A stretch of 51,364 nucleotides of DNA from positions 1 through 51,364 of the forward strand of contig CADCDA010000004.1 of the NCBI GenBank assembly GCA_902800025.1, written 5' to 3'. This document shows positions 36,223-44,096 of this stretch, in pieces. Position 1 is the first letter of the stretch; each line of letters starts with the position of its first letter. The DNA is from an uncultured Erysipelotrichaceae bacterium. GTDB lineage: Bacteria; Bacillota_I; Bacilli_A; RFN20; CAG-826. The position numbers were made by a program, and so were the translations under genes. The notes beneath the pieces were generated by a model, which saw only the letters and a program-made list of their open reading frames with translations, was not told where the DNA came from and did not search any database.

Positions 36223-36251
36223 TTTAATAATTTGCTATTTTAGAGTAAATT
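36223..36251 (+). promoter_or_regulatory. Promoter of the EAL phosphodiesterase gene
   Basis: TTTAAT (36223-36228), a 17-base spacer and TAAATT (36246-36251) lie 12 bases before the ATG. The same TTTAAT-17 arrangement precedes lgt. Confidence 0.45.
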
Positions 36252-36263
36252 ATTTGTGTATAT

Positions 36264-38522
36264 ATGAAAACGTTAAAGAGAATTGGCAACTGGTTTGTCC
36301 ATTTATTCGGTTTTAACAAGAACAGTAAATACGTTAGTTCTTATTTGAACACAGCAAATATGCGTTCGGGCATTTATATGTCCGCGATTATTGTCATACT
36401 TGAAATTTGGATGATTATCCGTCAAAGCATCGAAAGAGTATCAAAGATACTCGCGACACAAGGCGGAAATTTCTTCCAAGTTTTTTATAGTAATACTTCC
36501 AATTTCTGGTTGATGCTTTTCATGGGCTTGTCTTTAGCGCTTTATTGCATGTATACGTTAGACAAGAAACAAACCATCAAAAAAGCTATCCCTGTTTTTG
36601 TCAGTGCTGGCATTGGTTTATTACTTTTTGCGTTTATTGATTATAAATCAAACCTCGCTGCATTATTTACACCAGGTGCTTCGGTTAAGAATGTGGTTGT
36701 CGCCTCATTACTTTTCTCATTCTTCATTTCCTTGGTGTTATTCCAAATTTCTATTATTTTAGGAACCATCTATCAATATAAAGGTGGCAAATCCGAGATT
36801 CTTAGATCTGTAATTGTCATTTCCTTGTTTGCTCTCGTCTGTCTTTCTTTCGGAATGATGGTTTCTTATGGTGACTTCTTTGGTTGGGCAAAAGATCCTA
36901 CTACTGGACTCAATTTAAAAGAAACAGTTTATGACCAATTCGGTAATGCAACCCAGGTTAACGTTCCAGCGTATAAACAAATTATTTGTTTCTTAATGTT
37001 CACCGTCTACATTGGTTGCTTACTCATTTGGAAACCATATATTTCTGTCGGTATCTTAGGATCCATCTTCTTAGGATTCCATCTTATCTTAGTTCACTTA
37101 CCAGGTATTAATCGTCCTGTCCAAGACGGAGACACAGTTAATTACATAACATTCTTTATCTCTCTTGTTATGGTGTGTATTTCTATCTATAGCCAGCGTG
37201 TTGCTGAAGCTAGAAAAGATGAAGAACTAGAAATACTTGCGACTGAAGATACATTGACCGGTTTATTAGCGTTTGAATATTTCACCACTTTAGTGTCGAA
37301 AAAAGCCCAAGAAAAAGAAGTTAATGTTGGTGAATGGATTTACATTTTCTTAGATATTACATCCTTTAAAATCTTTAATGACCAAAGAGGATTCACCGCT
37401 GGTAACCAATTCTTAAAAGATGTCGGTGAAATTCTTAAAGAACAATTCACAGACGGATTAGTCACTAGACAAAGCGATGACCACTATGTTGTTTTCTGTA
37501 AAAACGAAAACATCGAAGAAAAGGTTTATAACGTTGAATGTTCAGTAGAAAAATTAGATTTAGATATTCGACCAGGAGTTAAAGCTGGTGGATATATCTT
37601 AAAAGATAAGCAAGAAGACCCACATAGATCAGTTGAAAAAGCTAGATACGCATGCGCAGAACTTAAAAAACGCCACGGCGGTAGTGAATATCTTGAATAC
37701 GACCAAAAGATGCACGACAACTATCGTTTAATTCAATATGTCGTTAGACATATCGATGAAGCAATCGCTAACGGATACATTAAAGCGTACTATCAACCAG
37801 TCGTCTGGAGTGAAAATAAAGAACTCTGTGGTTGTGAAGCTCTAGCAAGATGGATTGATCCACGTTATGGATTCATGAACCCAGGCATATTCGTAGGCGC
37901 ATTAGAAGACGCGCAACTCGTGCACAAACTCGATGTTGCAATGCTAAGAATCGTCTGTCAAGACCTCAAGAAGAACTTAGACGCAGGATTACCAGCGGTA
38001 CCAGTGTCAATCAACTTCTCTCGATTAGACTTTATGGTTATGGATGTTCCTAACGTCATCGAATCAATTGTTAATGAATATGGACTTGCGAAAGATATGA
38101 TCCATGTTGAAGTCACTGAAAGCGCACTTCTAGAACAAGGCAACATCTTAAAACAATCAATGAAAGAACTTAAGAAAAAAGGCTTTGCCTTATGGCTTGA
38201 TGACTTCGGTTCCGGATATAGCTCATTTAACGCGATTAAGGACTACGATTTCGACGTTTTGAAGCTCGACATGCAATTCCTCGTCGGCTTTAATGAAAAC
38301 GAAAAATCAAAGGCTGTTATTAATTCAGTCATCTCAATGGCGGAGCAAGTCGGAATGAAGACTTTATCCGAAGGTGTTGAAACCGAAGAGCAAGCGAAGT
38401 TCTTAAGAGAAATCAGCTGTGGAAAGCTCCAAGGTTATCTATTTGGTAAACCGGTTCCATATGAAGATATTATGAAACGAATGCTCGATGGAGAATTCGC
38501 TATCTCTAAGAAATTTGAATAA
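36264..38522 (+). CDS. Membrane c-di-GMP phosphodiesterase (degenerate GGDEF, intact EAL)
   Basis: This 752-aa protein has about eight transmembrane helices (residues 35-310), a GGDEF-fold domain (about 325-470) and an EAL domain (about 485-745). The diguanylate cyclase signature is replaced by QSDDH (403-407), so cyclase activity is unlikely. The EAL domain keeps EAL (525-527), the Asn in SINFSRLDF, the Glu in VEVTESAL, DDFGSGYSS, the Lys/Asp in LKLDMQF and the Glu in SEGVETEEQA with QGYLFGKP. These residues bind metals and cut c-di-GMP to pGpG. The membrane part probably senses an unknown signal. There is no Shine-Dalgarno. A terminator follows. Confidence 0.9.
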   Translation: MKTLKRIGNWFVHLFGFNKNSKYVSSYLNTANMRSGIYMSAIIVILEIWMIIRQSIERVSKILATQGGNFFQVFYSNTSNFWLMLFMGLSLALYCMYTLDKKQTIKKAIPVFVSAGIGLLLFAFIDYKSNLAALFTPGASVKNVVVASLLFSFFISLVLFQISIILGTIYQYKGGKSEILRSVIVISLFALVCLSFGMMVSYGDFFGWAKDPTTGLNLKETVYDQFGNATQVNVPAYKQIICFLMFTVYIGCLLIWKPYISVGILGSIFLGFHLILVHLPGINRPVQDGDTVNYITFFISLVMVCISIYSQRVAEARKDEELEILATEDTLTGLLAFEYFTTLVSKKAQEKEVNVGEWIYIFLDITSFKIFNDQRGFTAGNQFLKDVGEILKEQFTDGLVTRQSDDHYVVFCKNENIEEKVYNVECSVEKLDLDIRPGVKAGGYILKDKQEDPHRSVEKARYACAELKKRHGGSEYLEYDQKMHDNYRLIQYVVRHIDEAIANGYIKAYYQPVVWSENKELCGCEALARWIDPRYGFMNPGIFVGALEDAQLVHKLDVAMLRIVCQDLKKNLDAGLPAVPVSINFSRLDFMVMDVPNVIESIVNEYGLAKDMIHVEVTESALLEQGNILKQSMKELKKKGFALWLDDFGSGYSSFNAIKDYDFDVLKLDMQFLVGFNENEKSKAVINSVISMAEQVGMKTLSEGVETEEQAKFLREISCGKLQGYLFGKPVPYEDIMKRMLDGEFAISKKFE

Positions 38523-38530
38523 TTGAAAAT

Positions 38531-38553
38531 GACCGCTTAGCGGTCTTTTCTTT
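38531..38553 (+). terminator. Terminator between the convergent EAL and NERD genes
   Basis: GACCGC-TTA-GCGGTC is a perfect short-looped hairpin followed by TTTTCTTT on the plus strand. On the minus strand ATTTTC follows, so it may also act for the NERD gene. Confidence 0.8.
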
Positions 38554-39226
38554 ATAACTTAAATTTGAAGTCACAATTAGAGCAGTGATACTCGTATCCT
38601 TTATTTATCATTTTGCGATCACATCGAGGACAAATGCCTGTTTCAATCGCATAAGCGATTTCACCCTTAATCTCTTCTCTAATTTGTTTTAGATATTCGA
38701 TATTTTGAATATGCTCTTTTTTAGTAACGTCACTTTTCTTTGATTTTAATGTTTTATAGATTTTATCTATTTGCTTCTTTTCTAAAAGTTCTTTATATGG
38801 ATATGAATCAATAAAAAGTCTTAAATCCTTTAGATTAATAACATTTTCATCTCCCATATATGGAGCGTTGTTTTTCACAAACACCACTACTGGGATAACA
38901 TCATATTTCTTTTCTAACGCTCTATTAACCATTGTCGTATGTGATTTGTTTTGTTTTAAAGGGTTAGAAATTCTTGTTCTTTCGCCTTTTATTTCTTTAA
39001 TCCAAAATGGTTCACCGGTATTACTATAAATTGTCCCATAGTAGTTCTTGGTTTCAATAACAAACACTCCGTGAGGGTGGATTAAAATATGATCAATTTG
39101 ATGAGTCATTTCACTTTTCTCATTAACAAAAGTAACATCATTCAAGATACGATGATGCTCTTTGATTTTTGAGAGATTCTTTTTGACTAAAGATTCGCCT
39201 TTTTCTCCGCGAGTTTTGGTTGACAT
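38552..39226 (-). CDS. NERD-domain nuclease-like protein with C-terminal zinc ribbon
   Basis: The 224-aa protein has a NERD domain in residues 5-120: GEKGE at the start, QIDHILIHPHGVFVIETKNYYG with the D...ExK core of the PD-(D/E)XK superfamily, and PVVVFV. The last 30 residues contain two CxxC pairs (CPRC and CSNC), a zinc ribbon. It is probably a cytosolic nucleic-acid-processing enzyme. No Shine-Dalgarno is present; TATCAT ends six bases before the ATG. It faces the EAL gene and is a single-gene unit. Confidence 0.85.
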   Translation of the reverse strand: MSTKTRGEKGESLVKKNLSKIKEHHRILNDVTFVNEKSEMTHQIDHILIHPHGVFVIETKNYYGTIYSNTGEPFWIKEIKGERTRISNPLKQNKSHTTMVNRALEKKYDVIPVVVFVKNNAPYMGDENVINLKDLRLFIDSYPYKELLEKKQIDKIYKTLKSKKSDVTKKEHIQNIEYLKQIREEIKGEIAYAIETGICPRCDRKMINKGYEYHCSNCDFKFKL

Positions 39227-39285
39227 GCTTTTATGATAACAAACAAGCCACTATTTGCTAACTGGAATAACAATAATTATGCTTT

Positions 39286-39363
39286 CTTGTTTACTATAAT
39301 TTCTTTATATGATTAAATAATGTCAGCCGGTGATTTACTGAAATAGAGTTACGATCCGGTTTT
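39286..39363 (+). other. Possible short transcript or micro-ORF between NERD and the small basic protein
   Basis: A promoter-like TTGTTT-15-TATGAT (about 39288-39314) is followed six bases later by an eight-codon frame, MSAGDLLK-stop (39320-39346), and then CCGG...CCGG with TTTTTTT at about 39355-39366. The stem is only four to six pairs. The gap otherwise shows no gene. Confidence 0.2.
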
Positions 39364-39681
39364 TTTATTACCGTAAAACTTGTTTCTCTTAATTCTTTTA
39401 ACTTTACGTTTATCATTTTTGTGGAATTTCCAATTTGTATAAACTTTTTGTTCAAAAGACGATTCATCATCCAAAAAATTCCTTGGTATCAAATAGAATT
39501 TTCCATCTTTGTTTGGGTTTGGATGCTTATATAAAGGCACATTATTAATGTTGGTCTTACCTTTGCGAGTAATTTGAGGTTTGGTAGTAATCAGAATATT
39601 TTTTCTTTTGCTGCCAATATCCTTGTGCAAATAAGAATAATGCTTTCTTTTTTTGTTCCATCTAAATTCACTTCTTGACAT
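39349..39681 (-). CDS. Small basic conserved hypothetical protein, 110 aa
   Basis: The protein starts MSRSEFRWNKKRKHY and is strongly basic (many Lys/Arg, tail KRKVKRIKRNKFYGNKK), with PLYKHPNPNKDGKFYLIPR and an acidic DDESS patch. This pattern recurs in an uncharacterised small protein family of Firmicutes as I remember it; nucleic-acid binding is plausible from its charge. I place the start at ATG 39681, with GGAGG eight bases upstream; a longer in-frame extension runs antisense to the Xre gene and is rejected. A terminator-like hairpin lies in its leader. Confidence 0.7.
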   Translation of the reverse strand: MSRSEFRWNKKRKHYSYLHKDIGSKRKNILITTKPQITRKGKTNINNVPLYKHPNPNKDGKFYLIPRNFLDDESSFEQKVYTNWKFHKNDKRKVKRIKRNKFYGNKKTGS

Positions 39682-39701
39682 GTTCATTACCTCCATTGAG
39701 C

Positions 39702-39730
39702 AAAAAAGCCCCTCATTTATTAAAGGAGGC
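39702..39730 (-). promoter_or_regulatory. Terminator-like leader hairpin (possible attenuator)
   Basis: On the minus strand GCCTCC...GAGGGGC is followed by TTTTTT and then, 11 bases on, the GGAGG ribosome site of the small basic protein gene. The left arm could alternatively pair with that GGAGG. This is a candidate for transcription or translation attenuation. Confidence 0.35.
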
Positions 39731-39806
39731 GAAAAATTCAAAATTTTTAATTTTTTTCTTAAACTTTTTTTCGTAACGCGCAAGAAATCCACTATTTTTT
39801 CGTTCT

Positions 39807-39857
39807 CGCAACCAATATTTGCGAAAAAGTAAAGTAAAAATGGTGGAACGCAACCAA
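39807..39857 (+). repeat. Direct repeats CGCAACCAA in the divergent regulatory gap
   Basis: CGCAACCAA occurs at 39807-39815 and 39849-39857, 42 bases apart (four helical turns), upstream of the Xre regulator and opposite the small basic protein gene. These are possible operators. TATGAT around 39872-39877 is a candidate -10. Confidence 0.4.
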
Positions 39858-39898
39858 ATAGAGTTAATATGATATATGGGTAAATGGAGGTCGCTACA

Positions 39899-40579
39899 AT
39901 GACAATCAAACTCGGAAACCGTTTAGCGGATCTAAGAAAAGAACATGGATACTCGCAAGAAGAATTAGCAGAGAAATTAGGAGTATCAAGACAAGCAGTT
40001 AGTAAATGGGAATGTGGAGAAGCTTCGCCAGACACTGATAACTTAATCGAGCTTGCACGCTTATATAATACTTCTTTAGATGAATTATTAGAGATCAAAA
40101 AGCCTGAAGAAAATAGTGATGACAATAAACATGTTGTCGTTGATCTAAAAGATGATGAAGGAAATAGCGTACACGTCACATTAGATGGTAACGATGAAAA
40201 TCACCAAGAATTTATCAAAAAACATAAGCATGAATCTCGCAAACCAAAAACATGGGAAATCATTATTGATTCAATCACTGTCTTTGGCGCAGTAGTTGCT
40301 TATATCTTATTAGGAACACTTTTAGGCTTATGGGCGCAGGCGTGGGTATTATTCTTACTCATTCCAATCGTTCCAAGTATTCTTGAAGCAATTATCTATA
40401 AAGATATGAATAAATTTGCTTATCCAGTCCTACTTGTCTTTGTGTATTTCTTTGTCACAATGTGGTTAGGTATTGCGATTTGGCATCCACTTTGGGTTAT
40501 CTTCCTCACCATCCCTGTTTATTACACAATCGGTGGTGTTATAAATAACGTCAGAGGCAAAAAAGAAGAAGAAGACTAA
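39899..40579 (+). CDS. Xre-type HTH regulator fused to a membrane domain
   Basis: The 226-aa protein starts with a Cro/CI helix-turn-helix (about residues 4-60; YSQEELAEKLGVSRQAVSKWE contains the recognition helix). An acidic linker (about 68-110) follows, then a membrane domain with about four helices (120-215) and an acidic tail. A DNA-binding domain tethered to the membrane suggests that an envelope signal controls transcription. ATG 39899 is chosen because GGAGG lies eight bases upstream; the ATG at 39884 overlaps that site. Direct repeats in the upstream gap are candidate targets. The terminator at 40583 follows. Confidence 0.87.
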   Translation: MTIKLGNRLADLRKEHGYSQEELAEKLGVSRQAVSKWECGEASPDTDNLIELARLYNTSLDELLEIKKPEENSDDNKHVVVDLKDDEGNSVHVTLDGNDENHQEFIKKHKHESRKPKTWEIIIDSITVFGAVVAYILLGTLLGLWAQAWVLFLLIPIVPSILEAIIYKDMNKFAYPVLLVFVYFFVTMWLGIAIWHPLWVIFLTIPVYYTIGGVINNVRGKKEEED

Positions 40580-40582
40580 AAT

Positions 40583-40630
40583 AAAAAAGCACTTTTTAAG
40601 AAGTTAATGCTTCAGTAAAGTGCTTTTATT
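40583..40630. terminator. Bidirectional terminator between the Xre gene and serA
   Basis: AAAAGCACTTT (40585-40595) pairs with AAAGTGCTTTT (40617-40627), with a smaller GAAG/CTTC stem inside. T-runs exist on both strands, serving two convergent genes. Confidence 0.85.
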
Positions 40631-40635
40631 GTGCT

Positions 40636-41778
40636 TTATAAATTAATTACTCTTCTAACGCCTTTTAATTTTTCTAATCCTTCTACTTTAGTAGAAACAT
40701 CAGCGATAAGCGCTGAATTAGCGCCTTTAGAGCCATAAACTGGGTCACCCTTAGTAAATACTTTAACAGTCTTTAAAACGCTTGCTAGGGTGTCTTCATT
40801 ATTCTCAAAGAGAACAACCACTCTATTACCGGTTCTTGGACCTAAGCAAATGTTTGGATAGTTAACAGAGTTAACGATATTACCGTTTTCCAAATAATTA
40901 ACAACTTGGTTAGCCGCCATAGCAGCACAGTTATCTTCGCTTTCTTCAGTTGAAGCACCTAAATGGGAAATTGCCACTACTCCATCCATATTTGCGGTCT
41001 TTGCATTTGGGAAGTCAGTGACATATCTTCTTACTTTTCCGTTTTTTAAAGCTTCTTTTAAATCGTCATCGTTCACTAAAGCATCTCTAGCGGCGTTAAT
41101 AATAATGACACCATCTTTCATCTTTGCGAACGCTTCTTTATTAAGCATTCCTCTAGTTGCGTCTAACAAAGGAACGTGAACTGTAATATAGTCACTTCTT
41201 TTATAAAGTTCATCATAATTAACGAGTTCAACTTCTTTAAGAAGTTCGGCGTTCTTTTTAATAACAGCTTCACTTGGTTCAACAGCGATAACTTTCATGC
41301 CTAACTTACTAGCAGCGTCTGCCACCAATGAGCCAATCGCACCGCATCCGATAACGCCTAAGGTTTTTCCGAGGATTTCAGTTCCTGCAAATGCACTCTT
41401 GGCTTTTTCCATGGTTTTATTGATTTCTGGATCATTCTTATTTTCTTTAACCCATTCCATGGATCCACGAATATCACGCGCTGCTAAAAGCATCATTGCG
41501 ATAACGAGTTCTTTAACACCGTTTGCGTTAGCGCCAGGAGTGTTGAAAACCACTACTCCTTCTTCAGCAAAACGATCAAGAGGAATATTGTTTACGCCTG
41601 CGCCTGCTCTAGCGACAGCAAGCACTGATTTTGGTAATTCCATTTCGTGCATAGCAGCACTTCTTACAAGTATTGCGTCAACGTTTTCTTGTAGGGAATC
41701 GCTTATTTTATAGTTATTTGGTAAAACTTTTAATCCGACTGGAGATATTTTATTTAAGCAATGAATTTGTCTTTCCAT
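40636..41778 (-). CDS. serA: D-3-phosphoglycerate dehydrogenase
   Basis: This 380-aa enzyme oxidises 3-phosphoglycerate to 3-phosphohydroxypyruvate, the first step of serine synthesis. The NAD site is GVIGCGAIGSLVA (about 142-154), RAGAGVNNI is the substrate loop, and the catalytic Arg (NAARDALV), Glu and His (ISHLGASTEESEDN) are present. The C-terminal 70 residues form a small ACT-like domain, shorter than in the long SerA type. It is the last gene of the gdhA-DUF1015-serC-serA unit, two bases after serC. Confidence 0.93.
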   Translation of the reverse strand: MERQIHCLNKISPVGLKVLPNNYKISDSLQENVDAILVRSAAMHEMELPKSVLAVARAGAGVNNIPLDRFAEEGVVVFNTPGANANGVKELVIAMMLLAARDIRGSMEWVKENKNDPEINKTMEKAKSAFAGTEILGKTLGVIGCGAIGSLVADAASKLGMKVIAVEPSEAVIKKNAELLKEVELVNYDELYKRSDYITVHVPLLDATRGMLNKEAFAKMKDGVIIINAARDALVNDDDLKEALKNGKVRRYVTDFPNAKTANMDGVVAISHLGASTEESEDNCAAMAANQVVNYLENGNIVNSVNYPNICLGPRTGNRVVVLFENNEDTLASVLKTVKVFTKGDPVYGSKGANSALIADVSTKVEGLEKLKGVRRVINL

Positions 41779-41780
41779 TA

Positions 41781-42866
41781 TTACTTATGAGCCTCCTCAA
41801 ACTCTTTCATGTATGCCACTAATGCTTTTACTCCATCAATTGGCATTGCATTATAAATAGAGGCTCTTAATCCACCTGTGGATCTATGACCTTTAAGGTT
41901 TGTGAATTTATATTTTTTCGCACCTTCTAAGAATTCGGCATCGAGTTCATCACTTGGAGTTCTGAAAGTGACGTTCATTAATGAACGTGAATCTTTTTCA
42001 ACGCTCGCTTTATAGAATTTAGATTGGTCTAAATAATCATAGATAATCTTGGCTTTTGCTTCGTTAGCTTCTTTTCTTTTTTCTAAGCCGCCATTAGCAA
42101 GTAACCATTTAAATACCTTTCCACAAATGTAGATACCATAAGTTGGTGGGGTGTTATACATTGATCCGTTTTCTGCATGTGGAGCGTATCTAAGATACAC
42201 TGGAAGAGGTAGTTCGGCACTTCTAGCAACCAAGTCATCTCTAATGATGATAATAGTAACGCCTGCTGGACCAACGTTCTTTTGTGCACCAGCGTAAATC
42301 ATTCCAAATTTCTTCACATCAATTGGTTCGCTTAAGAAGCATGAAGACATATCACAAATTAATGGAATATTTCCAGTATCTGGATATTCTTTGAATTTTG
42401 TTCCATAGATAGTGTTGTTATCGCACATATAGACATAGTCGGCATCTGGATTAACTTTTAATCCTTTCATATCTGGGATGCGTTTAAATCCATTTTCTTC
42501 GCCACTAGCGATAACTCTTACTTCACCAAAAAGTTTTGCGTCTTGAATTGCCTTTTTGGTCCAAACACCAGTATTGATATAATCTGCTTTTTTGTTAACA
42601 GTCATTAAATTCATTGGAATCATTCCAAATTGAAGAGTGGCTCCACCTTGTAGGAAGAGAACTTTATAGTTCTCTGGAATTCCAATTAGCTTTCTTAAAT
42701 CTGCTTCAGCCTCATCAATGATTTGTTGAAAGACTTTGCTTCTGTGGCTCATTTCCATAACGGACATACCACATCCACGATAATCAAGCATTTCTTCCGC
42801 TGCTTCTTTTAATACTTCTTCTGGAAGCATTGCTGGTCCAGCAGAGAAATTATAAATTCTTGCCAT
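41781..42866 (-). CDS. serC: Phosphoserine aminotransferase
   Basis: This 361-aa PLP enzyme converts 3-phosphohydroxypyruvate and glutamate to phosphoserine and 2-oxoglutarate. It starts NFSAGPAMLP, a SerC hallmark. The PLP lysine lies in GAQKNVGPAG, and GHRSTGGLRASIYNAMP near the C-terminus is the phosphate-binding motif. Glutamate is its donor, which fits its place in a unit with glutamate dehydrogenase. AAGGAG precedes the start. Confidence 0.95.
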   Translation of the reverse strand: MARIYNFSAGPAMLPEEVLKEAAEEMLDYRGCGMSVMEMSHRSKVFQQIIDEAEADLRKLIGIPENYKVLFLQGGATLQFGMIPMNLMTVNKKADYINTGVWTKKAIQDAKLFGEVRVIASGEENGFKRIPDMKGLKVNPDADYVYMCDNNTIYGTKFKEYPDTGNIPLICDMSSCFLSEPIDVKKFGMIYAGAQKNVGPAGVTIIIIRDDLVARSAELPLPVYLRYAPHAENGSMYNTPPTYGIYICGKVFKWLLANGGLEKRKEANEAKAKIIYDYLDQSKFYKASVEKDSRSLMNVTFRTPSDELDAEFLEGAKKYKFTNLKGHRSTGGLRASIYNAMPIDGVKALVAYMKEFEEAHK

Positions 42867-42878
42867 ATAAATCTCCTT

Positions 42879-44096
42879 TTACTTCACAATTTTTTTGGCT
42901 TCTAAGTAATATCTTTTTTCATTCGCATGGCCCATGGAGAACGATTTTCTCGGAAGCACGAGATCGCCCGCAATATAATCAAACAAGTCATCTTTGGTTA
43001 ACGCTGGCATCGCTATTGCGATTGAATGAGGATTTTTATCACTAACGGATATAAGTTCTTCTTCATCATGAATGAAATCAATTTTCACTTCAGGATGCTC
43101 TTTCATATATGAATCGAGGAACGTTTGAATGGTTTTATACGCTTGAGGGGCATTCTTGTTCATTCTAAGTTCTTCTTTTCCTCTACTATAAGAGTATGTG
43201 AAAGAGACAAAGTCTCCGTTTGTAATTTGTTTTAATTCGTCTAAGAAAGAATCATCAACATTGAAAAGAATCCTATGGATTGGTTCAAAGATAATTCCTT
43301 CATCATATAGGTTGTTCGCTTCCACTAAAGCGAATCTAGCTGGATGGTCTTTTCTTTCTTCTTCATTAAGATCTTTTTTGATCAAATCCCAGTGTGCTTT
43401 CGCAGTTGCTAGAGAGTGATTTCCGTCCCCAACAATAAAGAGAAGCCCATTACCATTTTTGTTATATAATTCATCAAATTTCTTTAAGACTTTTTTGGTG
43501 TTGGTTATTTTATAACCACGAATATGACCGCCATCTTTGTTTAGGTCAAAGTCATAGACTTTTTCTAACTTGTCTTTATTCTTATATAATTCTTCGATTA
43601 TTGTTTTTTCTTTATCATCAAATAAGACCAAAATATGTGGTAGTTCAATTTCAGCGTCTTTTCTGATCTTTAATCTTGGTGGAATACGTTCCACAATTGT
43701 GGCTTCGCTTGCTTTAATAGAAGCTCTGCTTCCTCTTTCATATGAATAGTCTTCTAAATCGATTGAAAGAATTAATCCAAGTCTTCTAATTCCGTAAGAG
43801 GTAACTCTTTCAACAAGAATAAAGCATTCCCCAATATCCACCAAATCATTATTTTTTAAATAATGAGAAATTTTTGAATTAATGTTTTTGATATAAATCT
43901 CGCCATCAGTGTTTTCTAAATATGCTTCTGGATAAATCATATGAAAAGTAGACACTTCATCACCGATGTGCTCTTTCAAAGTATTCCAGTACTCTAAATT
44001 ACTTGTGTACTGGTCACAAGCGATGACGGCATATTTTGACATATCCACTCCCGGTCTAGGGAGATAGATATGAGGAGCTTTGATGGTATTAATCAT
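42879..44096 (-). CDS. DUF1015 family protein
   Basis: This 405-aa protein has the DUF1015 hallmarks: an early RPGVDMSKYAVIACDQYTSN, an Arg/Glu-rich middle, FIVGDGNHSLATAKAHW with the conserved Asp-Gly-Asn-His, and HPARFALVEANNLYDEGIIFEPIHR. The biochemical role of the family is not established to my knowledge. It lies between gdhA and serC-serA in one unit, and no serB-like phosphatase is seen in the window. A part in serine metabolism, perhaps the phosphoserine phosphatase step, is inference. The start is ATG 44096, sharing a base with the gdhA stop, with AAGGAG seven bases upstream. Confidence 0.85.
   Translation of the reverse strand: MINTIKAPHIYLPRPGVDMSKYAVIACDQYTSNLEYWNTLKEHIGDEVSTFHMIYPEAYLENTDGEIYIKNINSKISHYLKNNDLVDIGECFILVERVTSYGIRRLGLILSIDLEDYSYERGSRASIKASEATIVERIPPRLKIRKDAEIELPHILVLFDDKEKTIIEELYKNKDKLEKVYDFDLNKDGGHIRGYKITNTKKVLKKFDELYNKNGNGLLFIVGDGNHSLATAKAHWDLIKKDLNEEERKDHPARFALVEANNLYDEGIIFEPIHRILFNVDDSFLDELKQITNGDFVSFTYSYSRGKEELRMNKNAPQAYKTIQTFLDSYMKEHPEVKIDFIHDEEELISVSDKNPHSIAIAMPALTKDDLFDYIAGDLVLPRKSFSMGHANEKRYYLEAKKIVK

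Noticed and set aside
39682-40179. In-frame upstream extension of the small basic protein gene, beginning MTCTLFPSSSFRS
   Set aside because: It runs antisense through the Xre regulator's helix-turn-helix region and the regulatory gap, and its composition is shadow-like. The GGAGG site fixes the start at 39681.
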